Assembly: GCA_023427085.1 (NCBI GenBank)
Contig: JAEZBO010000161.1
Span: forward strand, 1-5,490
Reading direction: 5' to 3'
Origin: Pseudomonadota bacterium
Lineage (GTDB): Bacteria; Pseudomonadota; Gammaproteobacteria; Burkholderiales; Burkholderiaceae_B
DNA length: 5,490 nucleotides
In this document: one piece after another, positions 1-5,490 of the stretch
How the letters are laid out: every line of letters starts with the position of its first letter
Numbering within the stretch: the stretch's first letter is position 1
Notes under the pieces: model-generated
Told to the model about the DNA's origin: nothing
Databases searched by the model: none
What the model saw: the letters and a program-made list of their open reading frames with translations, nothing else
Translations under genes and position numbers: made by a program

Positions 1-205
1 CTTGGGCCGGACGCTGCGCGTCACGCGCCGGGCCGCGCGATTCGGGGCCGCGCGATTCGGTACGCGCCGGCGCCCGGCTGCCGGGGGCGGCATCGCGGGA
101 CGGGGGCGAGTCGCTACGTGCGCCATCGCTGCGGCGCGCCTTGAAGCCGGCCAGGCCACCGGCGCTGCGTTTGCGCTCCGGGCTGGGGGTTCGACGGGTA
201 ATCAT
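1..205 (-). CDS. N-terminal part of an unidentified protein (possibly an RsmB/NOP-type RNA methyltransferase); runs off the left edge
   Basis: An open frame starts with ATG at 205-203 and stays open for 68 codons to the window edge. The start is well supported: an AAGGAG Shine-Dalgarno lies 7 nt upstream, and the ATG overlaps the purN stop as ATGA, so the two genes are probably translationally coupled. The visible protein starts MITRRTPSPERKRSAGG and is rich in Arg, Ser, Pro and Ala. It has no hydrophobic segment and no recognisable domain, so this looks like a disordered basic tail ahead of a domain outside the window. It includes a doubled ESRGP unit encoded by a tandem DNA repeat. From memory, betaproteobacterial purN is often followed by an Fmu/Sun (RsmB/NOP) SAM-dependent RNA methyltransferase, and a basic tail would suit an RNA-binding enzyme. 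That identity is inferred from context only; nothing catalytic is visible. The gene itself is likely real; its product is uncertain. Confidence 0.72.
   Translation of the reverse strand, partial: MITRRTPSPERKRSAGGLAGFKARRSDGARSDSPPSRDAAPGSRAPARTESRGPESRGPARDAQRPAQ
31..60. repeat. Exact 15-bp tandem duplication inside a coding region
   Basis: Positions 31-45 and 46-60 are identical (GGCCGCGCGATTCGG, twice). The unit length is a multiple of three. In the minus-strand gene it encodes two successive five-residue units of the ESRGP type, so copy-number change would lengthen or shorten the protein without shifting frame. This is directly visible in the sequence. Confidence 0.9.
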
Positions 206-867
206 GCTCGCTCTCCTTGCCAAACGACCAGTCGTTCGGCGACATCCTGCACCAGGACGCGATGATCGGCGGTCAGGCTGACGCGGCCTTCGACCAGCCA
301 GCGCGCCGCCATGGGATAGATTCGATGCTCGACCTCGAGCACCCGTTCGGCCAGTTGCTCGGGCGTGTCGCCGTGCAGCACCGGCACCACGCCTTGCGCG
401 ATGACCGGGCCGTGATCGAGCACCGGCGTGACGAAATGCACGGTACAGCCGTGCGCCTGGACACCGGTCGCCAGTGCCTGCGCATGCGTGTGCAGGCCCG
501 GGAAGGCCGGCAGCAGCGAGGGATGGATATTGATCAGGCGGCCGGCGTAACGATTGACGAAGGCGGGCGTGAGCACCCGCATGAAACCCGCCATCAGCAC
601 GAAGTCCGGCGCGTGGCGATCGATCTCGGCGGCCAGCGCGGCGTCAAAATCGTCGCGCGAGGCGTAGTCGCGATGCGGCACGACGGCGGTGGCGATGCCT
701 TTCTCTTGCGCCCAGGCCAGGCCGTCGGCCTGCGCCCGGTTGGCGATCACCGCGGCGACGCGGGCCGGCCAGCCCTGGGCCTGACAGGCCTGCGCCAGCG
801 CCTGCATGTTGGAGCCCCGCCCCGAGATCAGGATGACGATGCGGCGGGGGGACGAAGATTCGGACAA
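202..867 (-). CDS. purN: Phosphoribosylglycinamide formyltransferase 1 (GAR transformylase)
   Basis: PurN transfers the formyl group of 10-formyltetrahydrofolate to glycinamide ribonucleotide, the third step of cytoplasmic de novo purine synthesis. Using the TTG at 867, the protein has 221 residues, against about 212 for E. coli PurN. The N-terminal nucleotide-binding strand and loop read IVILISGRGSN (10-20). The active site is complete: Asn113 and His115 in INIHPSLLPAFPGLHTH, and Asp151 in VLDHGPVI, matching E. coli Asn106, His108 and Asp144. The C-terminus is full length. There is no in-frame ATG near the start. TTG at 867 is preferred because GGAAAG sits 6 nt upstream; TTG at 891 would add eight residues but has no well-spaced Shine-Dalgarno and lies about where transcription would begin. 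The TGA overlaps the start of the next minus-strand gene by 4 nt. The gene diverges from ribF. The function is near certain; only the start is debatable. Confidence 0.95.
   Translation of the reverse strand: MSESSSPRRIVILISGRGSNMQALAQACQAQGWPARVAAVIANRAQADGLAWAQEKGIATAVVPHRDYASRDDFDAALAAEIDRHAPDFVLMAGFMRVLTPAFVNRYAGRLINIHPSLLPAFPGLHTHAQALATGVQAHGCTVHFVTPVLDHGPVIAQGVVPVLHGDTPEQLAERVLEVEHRIYPMAARWLVEGRVSLTADHRVLVQDVAERLVVWQGERA
213..218 (-). promoter_or_regulatory. Shine-Dalgarno site for the left-edge minus-strand gene
   Basis: On the minus strand this reads AAGGAG, followed by 7 nt and then the ATG at 205-203. It lies inside the last codons of purN. It is the strongest ribosome binding site in the window and shows that the gene after purN can be initiated on its own as well as by coupling through the ATGA overlap. 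Confidence 0.8.
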
Positions 868-873
868 GATGGG

Positions 874-879
874 CTTTCC
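874..879 (-). promoter_or_regulatory. Shine-Dalgarno site that decides the purN start
   Basis: The minus strand reads GGAAAG here, followed by six bases and then TTG at 867-865. This spacing suits initiation. The competing in-frame TTG at 891-889 has only a GGG triplet directly against the codon. Confidence 0.6.
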
Positions 880-897
880 AATGACGGGCAACCCAAA

Positions 898-903
898 ATT
901 GTA
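898..903 (-). promoter_or_regulatory. Candidate -10 box for purN
   Basis: The minus strand reads TACAAT, which matches five of six positions of the sigma-70 consensus TATAAT, in the only A/T-rich patch of the purN-ribF gap. Transcription would then begin near 890, giving a leader of roughly 23 nt that contains GGAAAG before TTG at 867. No good -35 hexamer is visible at 16-18 bp upstream (positions around 920-927, already inside ribF), so this is a tentative call. Confidence 0.4.
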
Positions 904-907
904 AACT
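902..907 (+). promoter_or_regulatory. Candidate -10 box for the ribF-ileS-lspA operon
   Basis: TAAACT matches four of six positions of TATAAT and overlaps by two bases the candidate -10 of divergent purN. It lies 7 nt before the ribF GTG, so transcription would begin at or next to the start codon and give a leaderless or almost leaderless mRNA. No convincing -35 element is visible, so the call is weak. The true operon promoter could lie further upstream, inside purN. Confidence 0.3.
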
Positions 908-914
908 GTCGCCC

Positions 915-1880
915 GTGAACTCCCTGCTGCGCATCCACCGCTCGCTTCCCCCCGCCTCGGCGCTCGCGCCCAGCGCGCTGACCATCGGCAATTTCGATGG
1001 CGTGCACCGCGGCCATCAGGCCATCCTCGAGCACGTCCGCCAGGCCGCCGCGCAACGCGCGCTGGTGCCGGCGGTGATGACCTTCGAGCCGCATCCGCGC
1101 GAGTATTTCGCGCTCAAGGCCCAGCGGCCCGAATTGGCGCCCACGCGCATCTCGACATTGCGCGACAAGCTCTGGGGGCTGGCGCAGGGCGGCATCCGCC
1201 AGGTGCTGCTGCAGCCGTTCGACGCGGCGCTGGCCGAGATGAGCGCGTCCGATTTCATCGAGACGCTGCTGGTGCGCGGCCTGCGGGCCCGCTGGCTGCT
1301 GGTCGGCGCCGACTTCCGTTTCGGCAATCACCGCCAGGGCGACCTGGCGCTGCTGCGCGAAGCCGGCGCGCGCCATGGTTTCGAGGTCGAGACGCTGCAG
1401 GACGTCACCGATCCGGACGGCCACCGGGTCTCCAGTTCGGAAGTCCGCACCGCGCTGGCGGTCGGCGACCTGGAACGCGCCCGGCTGCTGCTGGGCCGCC
1501 CCTATGCGATCAGCGGCCACGTGCTGCACGGCCAGAAACTGGGCCGCCAGCTTGGCTACCCGACGCTGAACCTGCGCGTGCCGCCGCGCTGCGCGGCGCG
1601 CTCGGGCATCTACGTCGTCCGGGTGCATGGCCTGGCCGAGCAGCCGCTGCCGGCCGTCGCCAGCCTGGGCGTGCGCCCCACCGTCGAGGACGGCGGGCGC
1701 GTGCTGCTCGAGGCCCACGTGCTCGATACCCGCGTCGATGCTTACGGTAAACTCGTGCGCATCGAATTCCTGCAGCTGCTGCGGGAAGAAGAAAAATTCC
1801 CCGACCTCCCCGCCCTGGTTGCCGCCATCGATCTCGATGCGCGCAATGCACGTGCCTATTTTTCCGTCCATGGACTATAA
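915..1880 (+). CDS. ribF: Bifunctional riboflavin kinase / FAD synthetase
   Basis: RibF phosphorylates riboflavin to FMN and then adenylylates FMN to FAD, supplying the cell's flavin cofactors in the cytoplasm. The product has 321 residues (E. coli 313). The N-terminal FMN adenylyltransferase domain (about 1-180) shows TIGNFDGVHRGH at 23-34 with the HxGH nucleotidyltransferase signature, FEPHPREYF near 57-65, VGADFRFG at 130-137, and VSSSEVR at 172-178 in place of the usual ISSTxVR. The C-terminal flavokinase domain (about 185-310) shows GQKLGRQLGYPTLN at 206-219 for ATP/Mg binding, then GVRPTV. The start is GTG at 915: it is the only plausible in-frame start between the upstream in-frame TGA at 882-884 and the conserved GNFDG motif. 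No Shine-Dalgarno precedes it. It is the first gene of the operon, and its last 11 nt overlap ileS. The assignment is very secure. Confidence 0.96.
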   Translation: MNSLLRIHRSLPPASALAPSALTIGNFDGVHRGHQAILEHVRQAAAQRALVPAVMTFEPHPREYFALKAQRPELAPTRISTLRDKLWGLAQGGIRQVLLQPFDAALAEMSASDFIETLLVRGLRARWLLVGADFRFGNHRQGDLALLREAGARHGFEVETLQDVTDPDGHRVSSSEVRTALAVGDLERARLLLGRPYAISGHVLHGQKLGRQLGYPTLNLRVPPRCAARSGIYVVRVHGLAEQPLPAVASLGVRPTVEDGGRVLLEAHVLDTRVDAYGKLVRIEFLQLLREEEKFPDLPALVAAIDLDARNARAYFSVHGL

Positions 1881-4797
1881 GACCACCCTCAATCTTCCCG
1901 ACACCGCGTTCCCGATGCGCGCGGACCTGGCCAAACGCGAACCCGCCTGGGTGGCGCAGTGGGAAGAAAAGCGCATTTACCAGGCGATCCGCCAGGTCGG
2001 CAATGGCCGGCCGCGCTTCGTGCTGCACGATGGTCCGCCCTATGCGAACGGGCAGATCCACATGGGCCACGCGGTCAACAAGATCCTCAAGGACATCATC
2101 GTCAAGGCCCGCCAGCTGGACGGCATGGACGCCGTCTACGTGCCGGGCTGGGACTGCCATGGCCTGCCGATCGAAAACCAGATCGAAAAGCTGCATGGCC
2201 GCAATCTGAGCCGCGACGAGGTGCAGGCCAAGAGCCGCGCCTACGCGACCGAACAGATCGCGCTGCAGAAGAAGGACTTCAAGCGGCTGGGCGTGCTGGG
2301 CGATTGGGATCGCCCCTACCTGACGATGAATCCGGGCAACGAGGCCGACGAGATCCGCGCGCTCAAGCGCATCATGCAGCGCGGCTTCGTCTATCGCGGC
2401 CTCAAGCCGGTGTATTGGTGTTTCGACTGCCGCAGCTCGCTGGCCGAGTTCGAGATCGAATACGCCGACAAAAAGTCGCAGACGCTGGACGTCGCCTTCG
2501 AATGCGCCGAGCCGGCCAAGCTGGCGGCCGCATTCGGCCTGAACGAGCTGCCGGCCACGGCCTACGCGGTGATCTGGACCACGACGGCGTGGACGCTGCC
2601 GGCCAACCAGGCGCTCAACCTCAATCCCGAGCTGCAATACGCGCTGGTGCAGACCGAACGCGGCGTGCTGCTGCTGGCCGCCGACCTGGTCGAGAAGGCG
2701 CTGGCGCGCTTCGGCCTCGCCGGCACGGTGCTGGCGACCACCGCCGGCGCGGCGCTGGATCGGATCGGCTTCAAACACCCGCTATACGACGTCGACCCCG
2801 GCTACCAGCGCCTGGCGCCGGTGTTCCTGGCCGACTACGCGACCGCCGACGACGGCACCGGTATCGTGCACTCGTCGCCCGCCTACGGCGTGGATGACTT
2901 CAACAGTTGCCTGGCCAACGGCTTCACGCACGACGACATCCTGAATCCGGTACAGGGCAACGGCGTCTATGCCGACACGCTGCCGCTGTTCGGCGGCCAG
3001 TTCATCTGGAAAGCCGCGCCGGTCATCATCGAGACGCTGCGCGAAGCCGGCCGCCTGCTGGCGACCGAGACCATCACGCACAGCTATCCGCATTGCTGGC
3101 GCCACAAAACGCCGGTGATCTATCGCGCCGCCGCGCAGTGGTTCGTGCGCATGGATGAAGGCGAAGGCGTGTTCACGCAGGACAAGGCGCCGCAGACGCT
3201 GCGCCAGATGGCGCTCGAGGCCATCGAGCAGACCCAGTTCTATCCGCGCAACGGCAAGGTGCGGCTGCACGACATGATCGCCGGCCGGCCCGACTGGTGC
3301 ATCTCGCGCCAGCGCTCGTGGGGCGTGCCGCTGCCGTTCTTCCTGCACAACGCCACCGGCGAGCTGCATCCGCGCACCATGGAGATCATGGACCAGGCGG
3401 CCGAGCTGGTCGAACAAGGCGGCATCGAGGCCTGGAGCCGCGCCAGCACCGAAGATCTGATCGGCGCCGACGACGCCCAGCACTACACCAAGAGCAAGGA
3501 CATCCTCGACGTCTGGTTCGATTCGGGCACGACGCACTTTCACGTGCTGCGCGGCTCGCACTTCGACGACGAGATCAGCCGCGGCGGTCCGCGCGACCAG
3601 GGCCATCATCTGTCGGGCCCCGAGGCCGACCTGTATCTCGAAGGCCACGACCAGCATCGCGGCTGGTTCCACTCGTCGCTGCTGACGGCCTGCGCGATGC
3701 ATGGCCGCGCGCCGTACAAACAGCTGCTCACGCACGGCTTCACGGTCGACAGCCAGGGCCGCAAGATGAGCAAGTCGCTGGGCAACGGCGTCGATCCGCA
3801 AAAGACCAGCGAAAAACTGGGCGCCGAGATCATCCGGCTGTGGGTGGCCTCCAGCGACTATTCGGGCGACATCGCCGGCGACGACAAGATCCTCGCCCGC
3901 GTGGTCGATGCCTATCGCCGCATCCGCAACACGCTGCGCTTCCTGCTGGCCAACACCAGCGATTTCGACGTCGCCCGGCATGCCGTGCCGCTGGCCGACA
4001 TGCTCGAGATCGACCGTTGGGCGCTGGCGCGGCTGACGCAGTTCCAGCAGGAGACGCTGGCGCACTACGACGTCTATGAGTTCCATCCGGTGGTCGCCAA
4101 GCTGCAGGTGTTCTGCTCGGAAGACCTCGGCGCGTTCTACCTGGACGTGCTCAAGGACCGGCTCTACACCACCGGCGAGAACAGCCTGGCGCGCCGCTCG
4201 GCGCAGACCGCGCTGTGGCATGTGACGCAGACGCTGCTCAAGCTGATCGCGCCGATCCTGTCGTTCACCGCCGAGGAAGCCTGGGCGCTGATCAAGCCCG
4301 AGGCGCTGACGATCTACACCGAGGTCTATCACCAGGTCAGCGACGTGGCCGCCGGCGGCCAGCCGGGCCAGGGCATCGAGCTGCTCGACAGCGCCGCGCG
4401 CGCCAAGGGCGAGGCCGGCCACACCGACCTGCTCGACAAGTGGGCGCGCCTGCGCGGCCTGCGTGCCGAGGTCACGCGCCAGCTCGAGGAGGTCCGCACG
4501 CAGGGCAACATCGGTTCGTCCTTGCAGGCCGAGGTCGACGTGACCGCCAGCGGCCAACTGCTGGCCGACCTGCAATCGCTGGGCGACGATCTGCGCTTCG
4601 TGCTGATCGTCTCGCGCGCCACCGTGCACGCGGCCAGCGAGGGCCTGCGCATCGAGATCGCGCCGTCGGCCCATGCCAAGTGCGAGCGCTGCTGGCACTG
4701 GCGTCTGGACGTCGGCGTCGACCCGCAGCATCCGCAGATCTGCGGCCGCTGCGTCAGCAACCTGTTCGGCGCGGGTGAACCGCGCGGTGCCGCATGA
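1870..4797 (+). CDS. ileS: Isoleucyl-tRNA synthetase, bacterial class Ia type with C-terminal zinc site
   Basis: IleS charges tRNA-Ile with isoleucine and hydrolyses mischarged valine. The product has 975 residues against 938 in E. coli. Visible in order: the HMGH signature at 64-67 after DGPPYANGQI; GWDCHGLPIE at 93-102; the CP1 editing domain with WTTTAWTLP at 236-244 and GTGIVHSSPAYGVDD at 329-343 (His334 and Asp343 match the E. coli editing residues His333 and Asp342); DVWFDSG from 547; DQHRGW at 594-599; KMSKS at 632-636; an alpha-helical anticodon-binding region after about 690; and a C-terminal zinc site of Cys938, Cys941, Cys958 and Cys961 with E. coli-like spacing. Extra length lies mainly around 565-584 and 826-850. 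The ATG at 1870 gives the usual MDYKxTLNLPDT N-terminus; it has no clear Shine-Dalgarno and lies inside the ribF end, so coupling is likely. KMSKS with the zinc tail suggests the common, mupirocin-sensitive type rather than the eukaryote-like one (inference). Confidence 0.98.
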   Translation: MDYKTTLNLPDTAFPMRADLAKREPAWVAQWEEKRIYQAIRQVGNGRPRFVLHDGPPYANGQIHMGHAVNKILKDIIVKARQLDGMDAVYVPGWDCHGLPIENQIEKLHGRNLSRDEVQAKSRAYATEQIALQKKDFKRLGVLGDWDRPYLTMNPGNEADEIRALKRIMQRGFVYRGLKPVYWCFDCRSSLAEFEIEYADKKSQTLDVAFECAEPAKLAAAFGLNELPATAYAVIWTTTAWTLPANQALNLNPELQYALVQTERGVLLLAADLVEKALARFGLAGTVLATTAGAALDRIGFKHPLYDVDPGYQRLAPVFLADYATADDGTGIVHSSPAYGVDDFNSCLANGFTHDDILNPVQGNGVYADTLPLFGGQFIWKAAPVIIETLREAGRLLATETITHSYPHCWRHKTPVIYRAAAQWFVRMDEGEGVFTQDKAPQTLRQMALEAIEQTQFYPRNGKVRLHDMIAGRPDWCISRQRSWGVPLPFFLHNATGELHPRTMEIMDQAAELVEQGGIEAWSRASTEDLIGADDAQHYTKSKDILDVWFDSGTTHFHVLRGSHFDDEISRGGPRDQGHHLSGPEADLYLEGHDQHRGWFHSSLLTACAMHGRAPYKQLLTHGFTVDSQGRKMSKSLGNGVDPQKTSEKLGAEIIRLWVASSDYSGDIAGDDKILARVVDAYRRIRNTLRFLLANTSDFDVARHAVPLADMLEIDRWALARLTQFQQETLAHYDVYEFHPVVAKLQVFCSEDLGAFYLDVLKDRLYTTGENSLARRSAQTALWHVTQTLLKLIAPILSFTAEEAWALIKPEALTIYTEVYHQVSDVAAGGQPGQGIELLDSAARAKGEAGHTDLLDKWARLRGLRAEVTRQLEEVRTQGNIGSSLQAEVDVTASGQLLADLQSLGDDLRFVLIVSRATVHAASEGLRIEIAPSAHAKCERCWHWRLDVGVDPQHPQICGRCVSNLFGAGEPRGAA

Positions 4798-5351
4798 ACA
4801 TGCCCGGCGCACCCAAGCATGACGGCCCGGCGGCGCCCGCCGTGACGGCGCTGCCGGCCGCTGGCGTCCGCAAGCCGGCCATGTGGCCCTGGCTGCTGCT
4901 GGCCGTCGCCATCATCGTGGTCGACCAGATCACCAAGCTGTATTTCGATGCGGCGCTGCGTTATGGCGAGCGCATCAACGTGCTGCCGATCTTCGACTTC
5001 ACGCTGCTGTACAACCGCGGCGCGGCCTTCAGCTTCCTGGCCGGCGCGGGCGGCTGGCAGCGCTGGGCCTTCACGGCGCTGGGCATCGGCGCGGCAGTCT
5101 TCATCGTCTGGCTGCTGCATCGCCATCGCGGCCAGCCGCGCTTCTCGCTGGCGCTGTCGATGATACTGGGCGGCGCACTGGGCAACGTGATCGACCGCAC
5201 GCAGCACGGCCACGTGATCGACTTCCTGCTGTTCTACTGGCGCGACTGGTACTACCCGGCCTTCAACGTCGCCGACATCGGCATCGTCTGCGGCGCGATC
5301 CTGCTGGTGCTCGACGAGTTGCTGCGCGGGCGCAAGACCAAGCAGACCTGA
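4794..5351 (+). CDS. lspA: Lipoprotein signal peptidase (signal peptidase II)
   Basis: LspA is an inner-membrane aspartyl protease that removes the signal peptide of diacylglyceryl-modified prolipoproteins. The product has 185 residues (E. coli 164). A polar Pro/Ala-rich cytoplasmic tail (1-29) precedes four membrane segments at about 32-50, 91-108, 117-134 and 156-176. Family motifs are complete: VDQITK with Asp44, YNRGAAFSF with Asn74, GNVIDR with Asn131 and Asp134, VIDF with Asp143, and FNVADI with Asn158 and Asp161. Asp143 and Asp161 form the catalytic pair. The C-terminus is basic (RGRKTK). The ATG at 4794 overlaps the ileS stop as ATGA, which favours this start by coupling, although no strong Shine-Dalgarno is seen. 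ATG at 4881 (Met30) would give a length nearer to E. coli LspA and cannot be excluded. It is the last gene of the operon; in E. coli fkpB and ispH follow, but here a terminator does. Confidence 0.96.
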   Translation: MNMPGAPKHDGPAAPAVTALPAAGVRKPAMWPWLLLAVAIIVVDQITKLYFDAALRYGERINVLPIFDFTLLYNRGAAFSFLAGAGGWQRWAFTALGIGAAVFIVWLLHRHRGQPRFSLALSMILGGALGNVIDRTQHGHVIDFLLFYWRDWYYPAFNVADIGIVCGAILLVLDELLRGRKTKQT

Positions 5352-5363
5352 TCCAGACTGATC

Positions 5364-5384
5364 CGGTGGCCTCCCCGGCCGCCG
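5364..5384 (+). other. Small GC-rich hairpin in the lspA 3' untranslated region
   Basis: GGTGGCC (5365-5371) can pair with GGCCGCC (5377-5383) across a TCCCC loop, with one G-U wobble and one further C-G pair outside. No T tract follows, so it is not itself an intrinsic terminator. It lies between the lspA stop and the real terminator. In sequence this GC-rich, short hairpins arise readily by chance, so a role in mRNA stability is only a guess. Confidence 0.3.
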
Positions 5385-5391
5385 CCCGAGT

Positions 5392-5431
5392 AAAAACGCC
5401 GCCGCGCATTTGCGCCGCGGCGTTTTTTTTT
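5392..5431 (+). terminator. Rho-independent terminator of the ribF-ileS-lspA operon
   Basis: The left arm AACGCCGCCGCGC (5395-5407) pairs with GCGCCGCGGCGTT (5412-5424) across an ATTT loop, with a single C-C mismatch at 5403/5416. The preceding A residues (5392-5394) can extend the stem into the T tract. Nine T residues (5423-5431) follow directly. It begins 40 bp after the lspA stop. On the opposite strand the same stem is followed by five T residues, so it may also terminate a convergent transcript, though more weakly. Confidence 0.92.
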
Positions 5432-5436
5432 CCCGC

Positions 5437-5490
5437 CTAGCGACGCCGGCGGCTAGCCGGCGGTCGCCGCCGCTTGCTGCTTGAGCAGCA
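5437..5490 (-). CDS. Possible 3' end of a convergent minus-strand gene (unidentified, partial)
   Basis: No plus-strand start is apparent after the terminator, and the arrangement suggests a convergent gene ending here. Two minus-strand frames close in this stretch. One stops at TAG 5455-5453 and ends LLKQQAAATAG, a natural-looking helical C-terminus. The other stops at TAG 5439-5437 and ends KRRRPPASRRRR, which looks more like GC-rich noise. I prefer the first. With at most 17 codons visible, neither the product nor even the existence of the gene can be settled from this window. Confidence 0.3.
   Translation of the reverse strand, partial: CCSSSKRRRPPASRRRR

Noticed and set aside
868..914. 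FMN riboswitch upstream of ribF
   Set aside because: The 47-bp gap is much too short for the FMN aptamer, and the upstream sequence is purN coding sequence with no RFN-element features that I can see.
217..918. Plus-strand open frame (233 codons) antisense to purN
   Set aside because: PurN on the minus strand has all its catalytic residues. This frame's His/Arg/Asp-rich product looks like an antisense shadow, and it has no sensible start context.
1745..1869. A T-box or other leader RNA controlling ileS
   Set aside because: The stretch is coding sequence for the RibF C-terminus, there is no intergenic space, and T-box control of ileS is not typical of betaproteobacteria.
828..1871. Long minus-strand open frame (347 codons) antisense to ribF
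   Set aside because: It is a mirror frame of a gene with complete RibF motifs, has no recognisable motif of its own, and conflicts with the purN start region.
1510..2778. Minus-strand open frame (422 codons) across the ribF-ileS junction
   Set aside because: It is antisense to two confirmed genes, spans their junction, and has shadow-type composition.
2782..4812. Very long open frame (676 codons) on the minus strand, opposite ileS
   Set aside because: It is exactly antisense to a well-supported essential gene. G/C-rich third codon positions in ileS remove stop codons from the opposite frame. The translation is Arg/Ala/Gln/His/Val-rich with no domain motif.
5445..5463. Direct repeat of GCCGGCGG flanking CTA as an attachment site or regulator site
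   Set aside because: An 8-bp G/C-only repeat in such GC-rich DNA is easily produced by chance, and there is no nearby integrase or other mobile-element evidence.
1..5490. A novel multi-gene defence, mobile or biosynthetic system
   Set aside because: All complete genes are recognised core housekeeping genes with intact motifs and even composition, in a familiar order. I saw no transposase, integrase, toxin-antitoxin pair, CRISPR repeat or tRNA gene on either strand.

Overview
This window is a conserved housekeeping segment from a high-GC betaproteobacterium. By protein-level resemblance it is most likely Alcaligenaceae (Bordetella/Achromobacter-like). That placement rests on the strongly G/C-biased third codon positions, the IleS and RibF sequences, and the gene order purN | ribF-ileS-lspA. 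It is an inference from recalled family sequences, not from a search.

Layout. On the minus strand, reading leftwards from about position 890, lies purN (purine biosynthesis). Its stop codon overlaps, as ATGA, the start of a second minus-strand gene that runs off the left edge. Only the basic, low-complexity N-terminus of that second gene is visible, and it carries an exact 15-bp tandem duplication. On the plus strand, diverging from purN across a gap of only 47 bp, is a tight three-gene operon. It consists of ribF (bifunctional riboflavin kinase/FAD synthetase), ileS (isoleucyl-tRNA synthetase) and lspA (prolipoprotein signal peptidase). The ribF/ileS pair overlaps by 11 nt and ileS/lspA by 4 nt, so translational coupling is likely. 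After lspA come a small hairpin and a strong intrinsic terminator with nine T residues. The last ~55 bases probably hold the 3' end of a convergent minus-strand gene.

Functionally, ribF-ileS-lspA is a widespread proteobacterial operon that combines flavin cofactor synthesis, tRNA charging and lipoprotein maturation. All four complete genes have intact catalytic motifs and look functional. I found no mobile element, CRISPR array, RNA gene or novel multi-gene system. The points worth a second look are local: the compact divergent promoter with overlapping -10-like boxes and a possibly leaderless ribF, the non-ATG start of purN, two lineage-type insertions in IleS, and the tandem repeat in the truncated left-hand gene.
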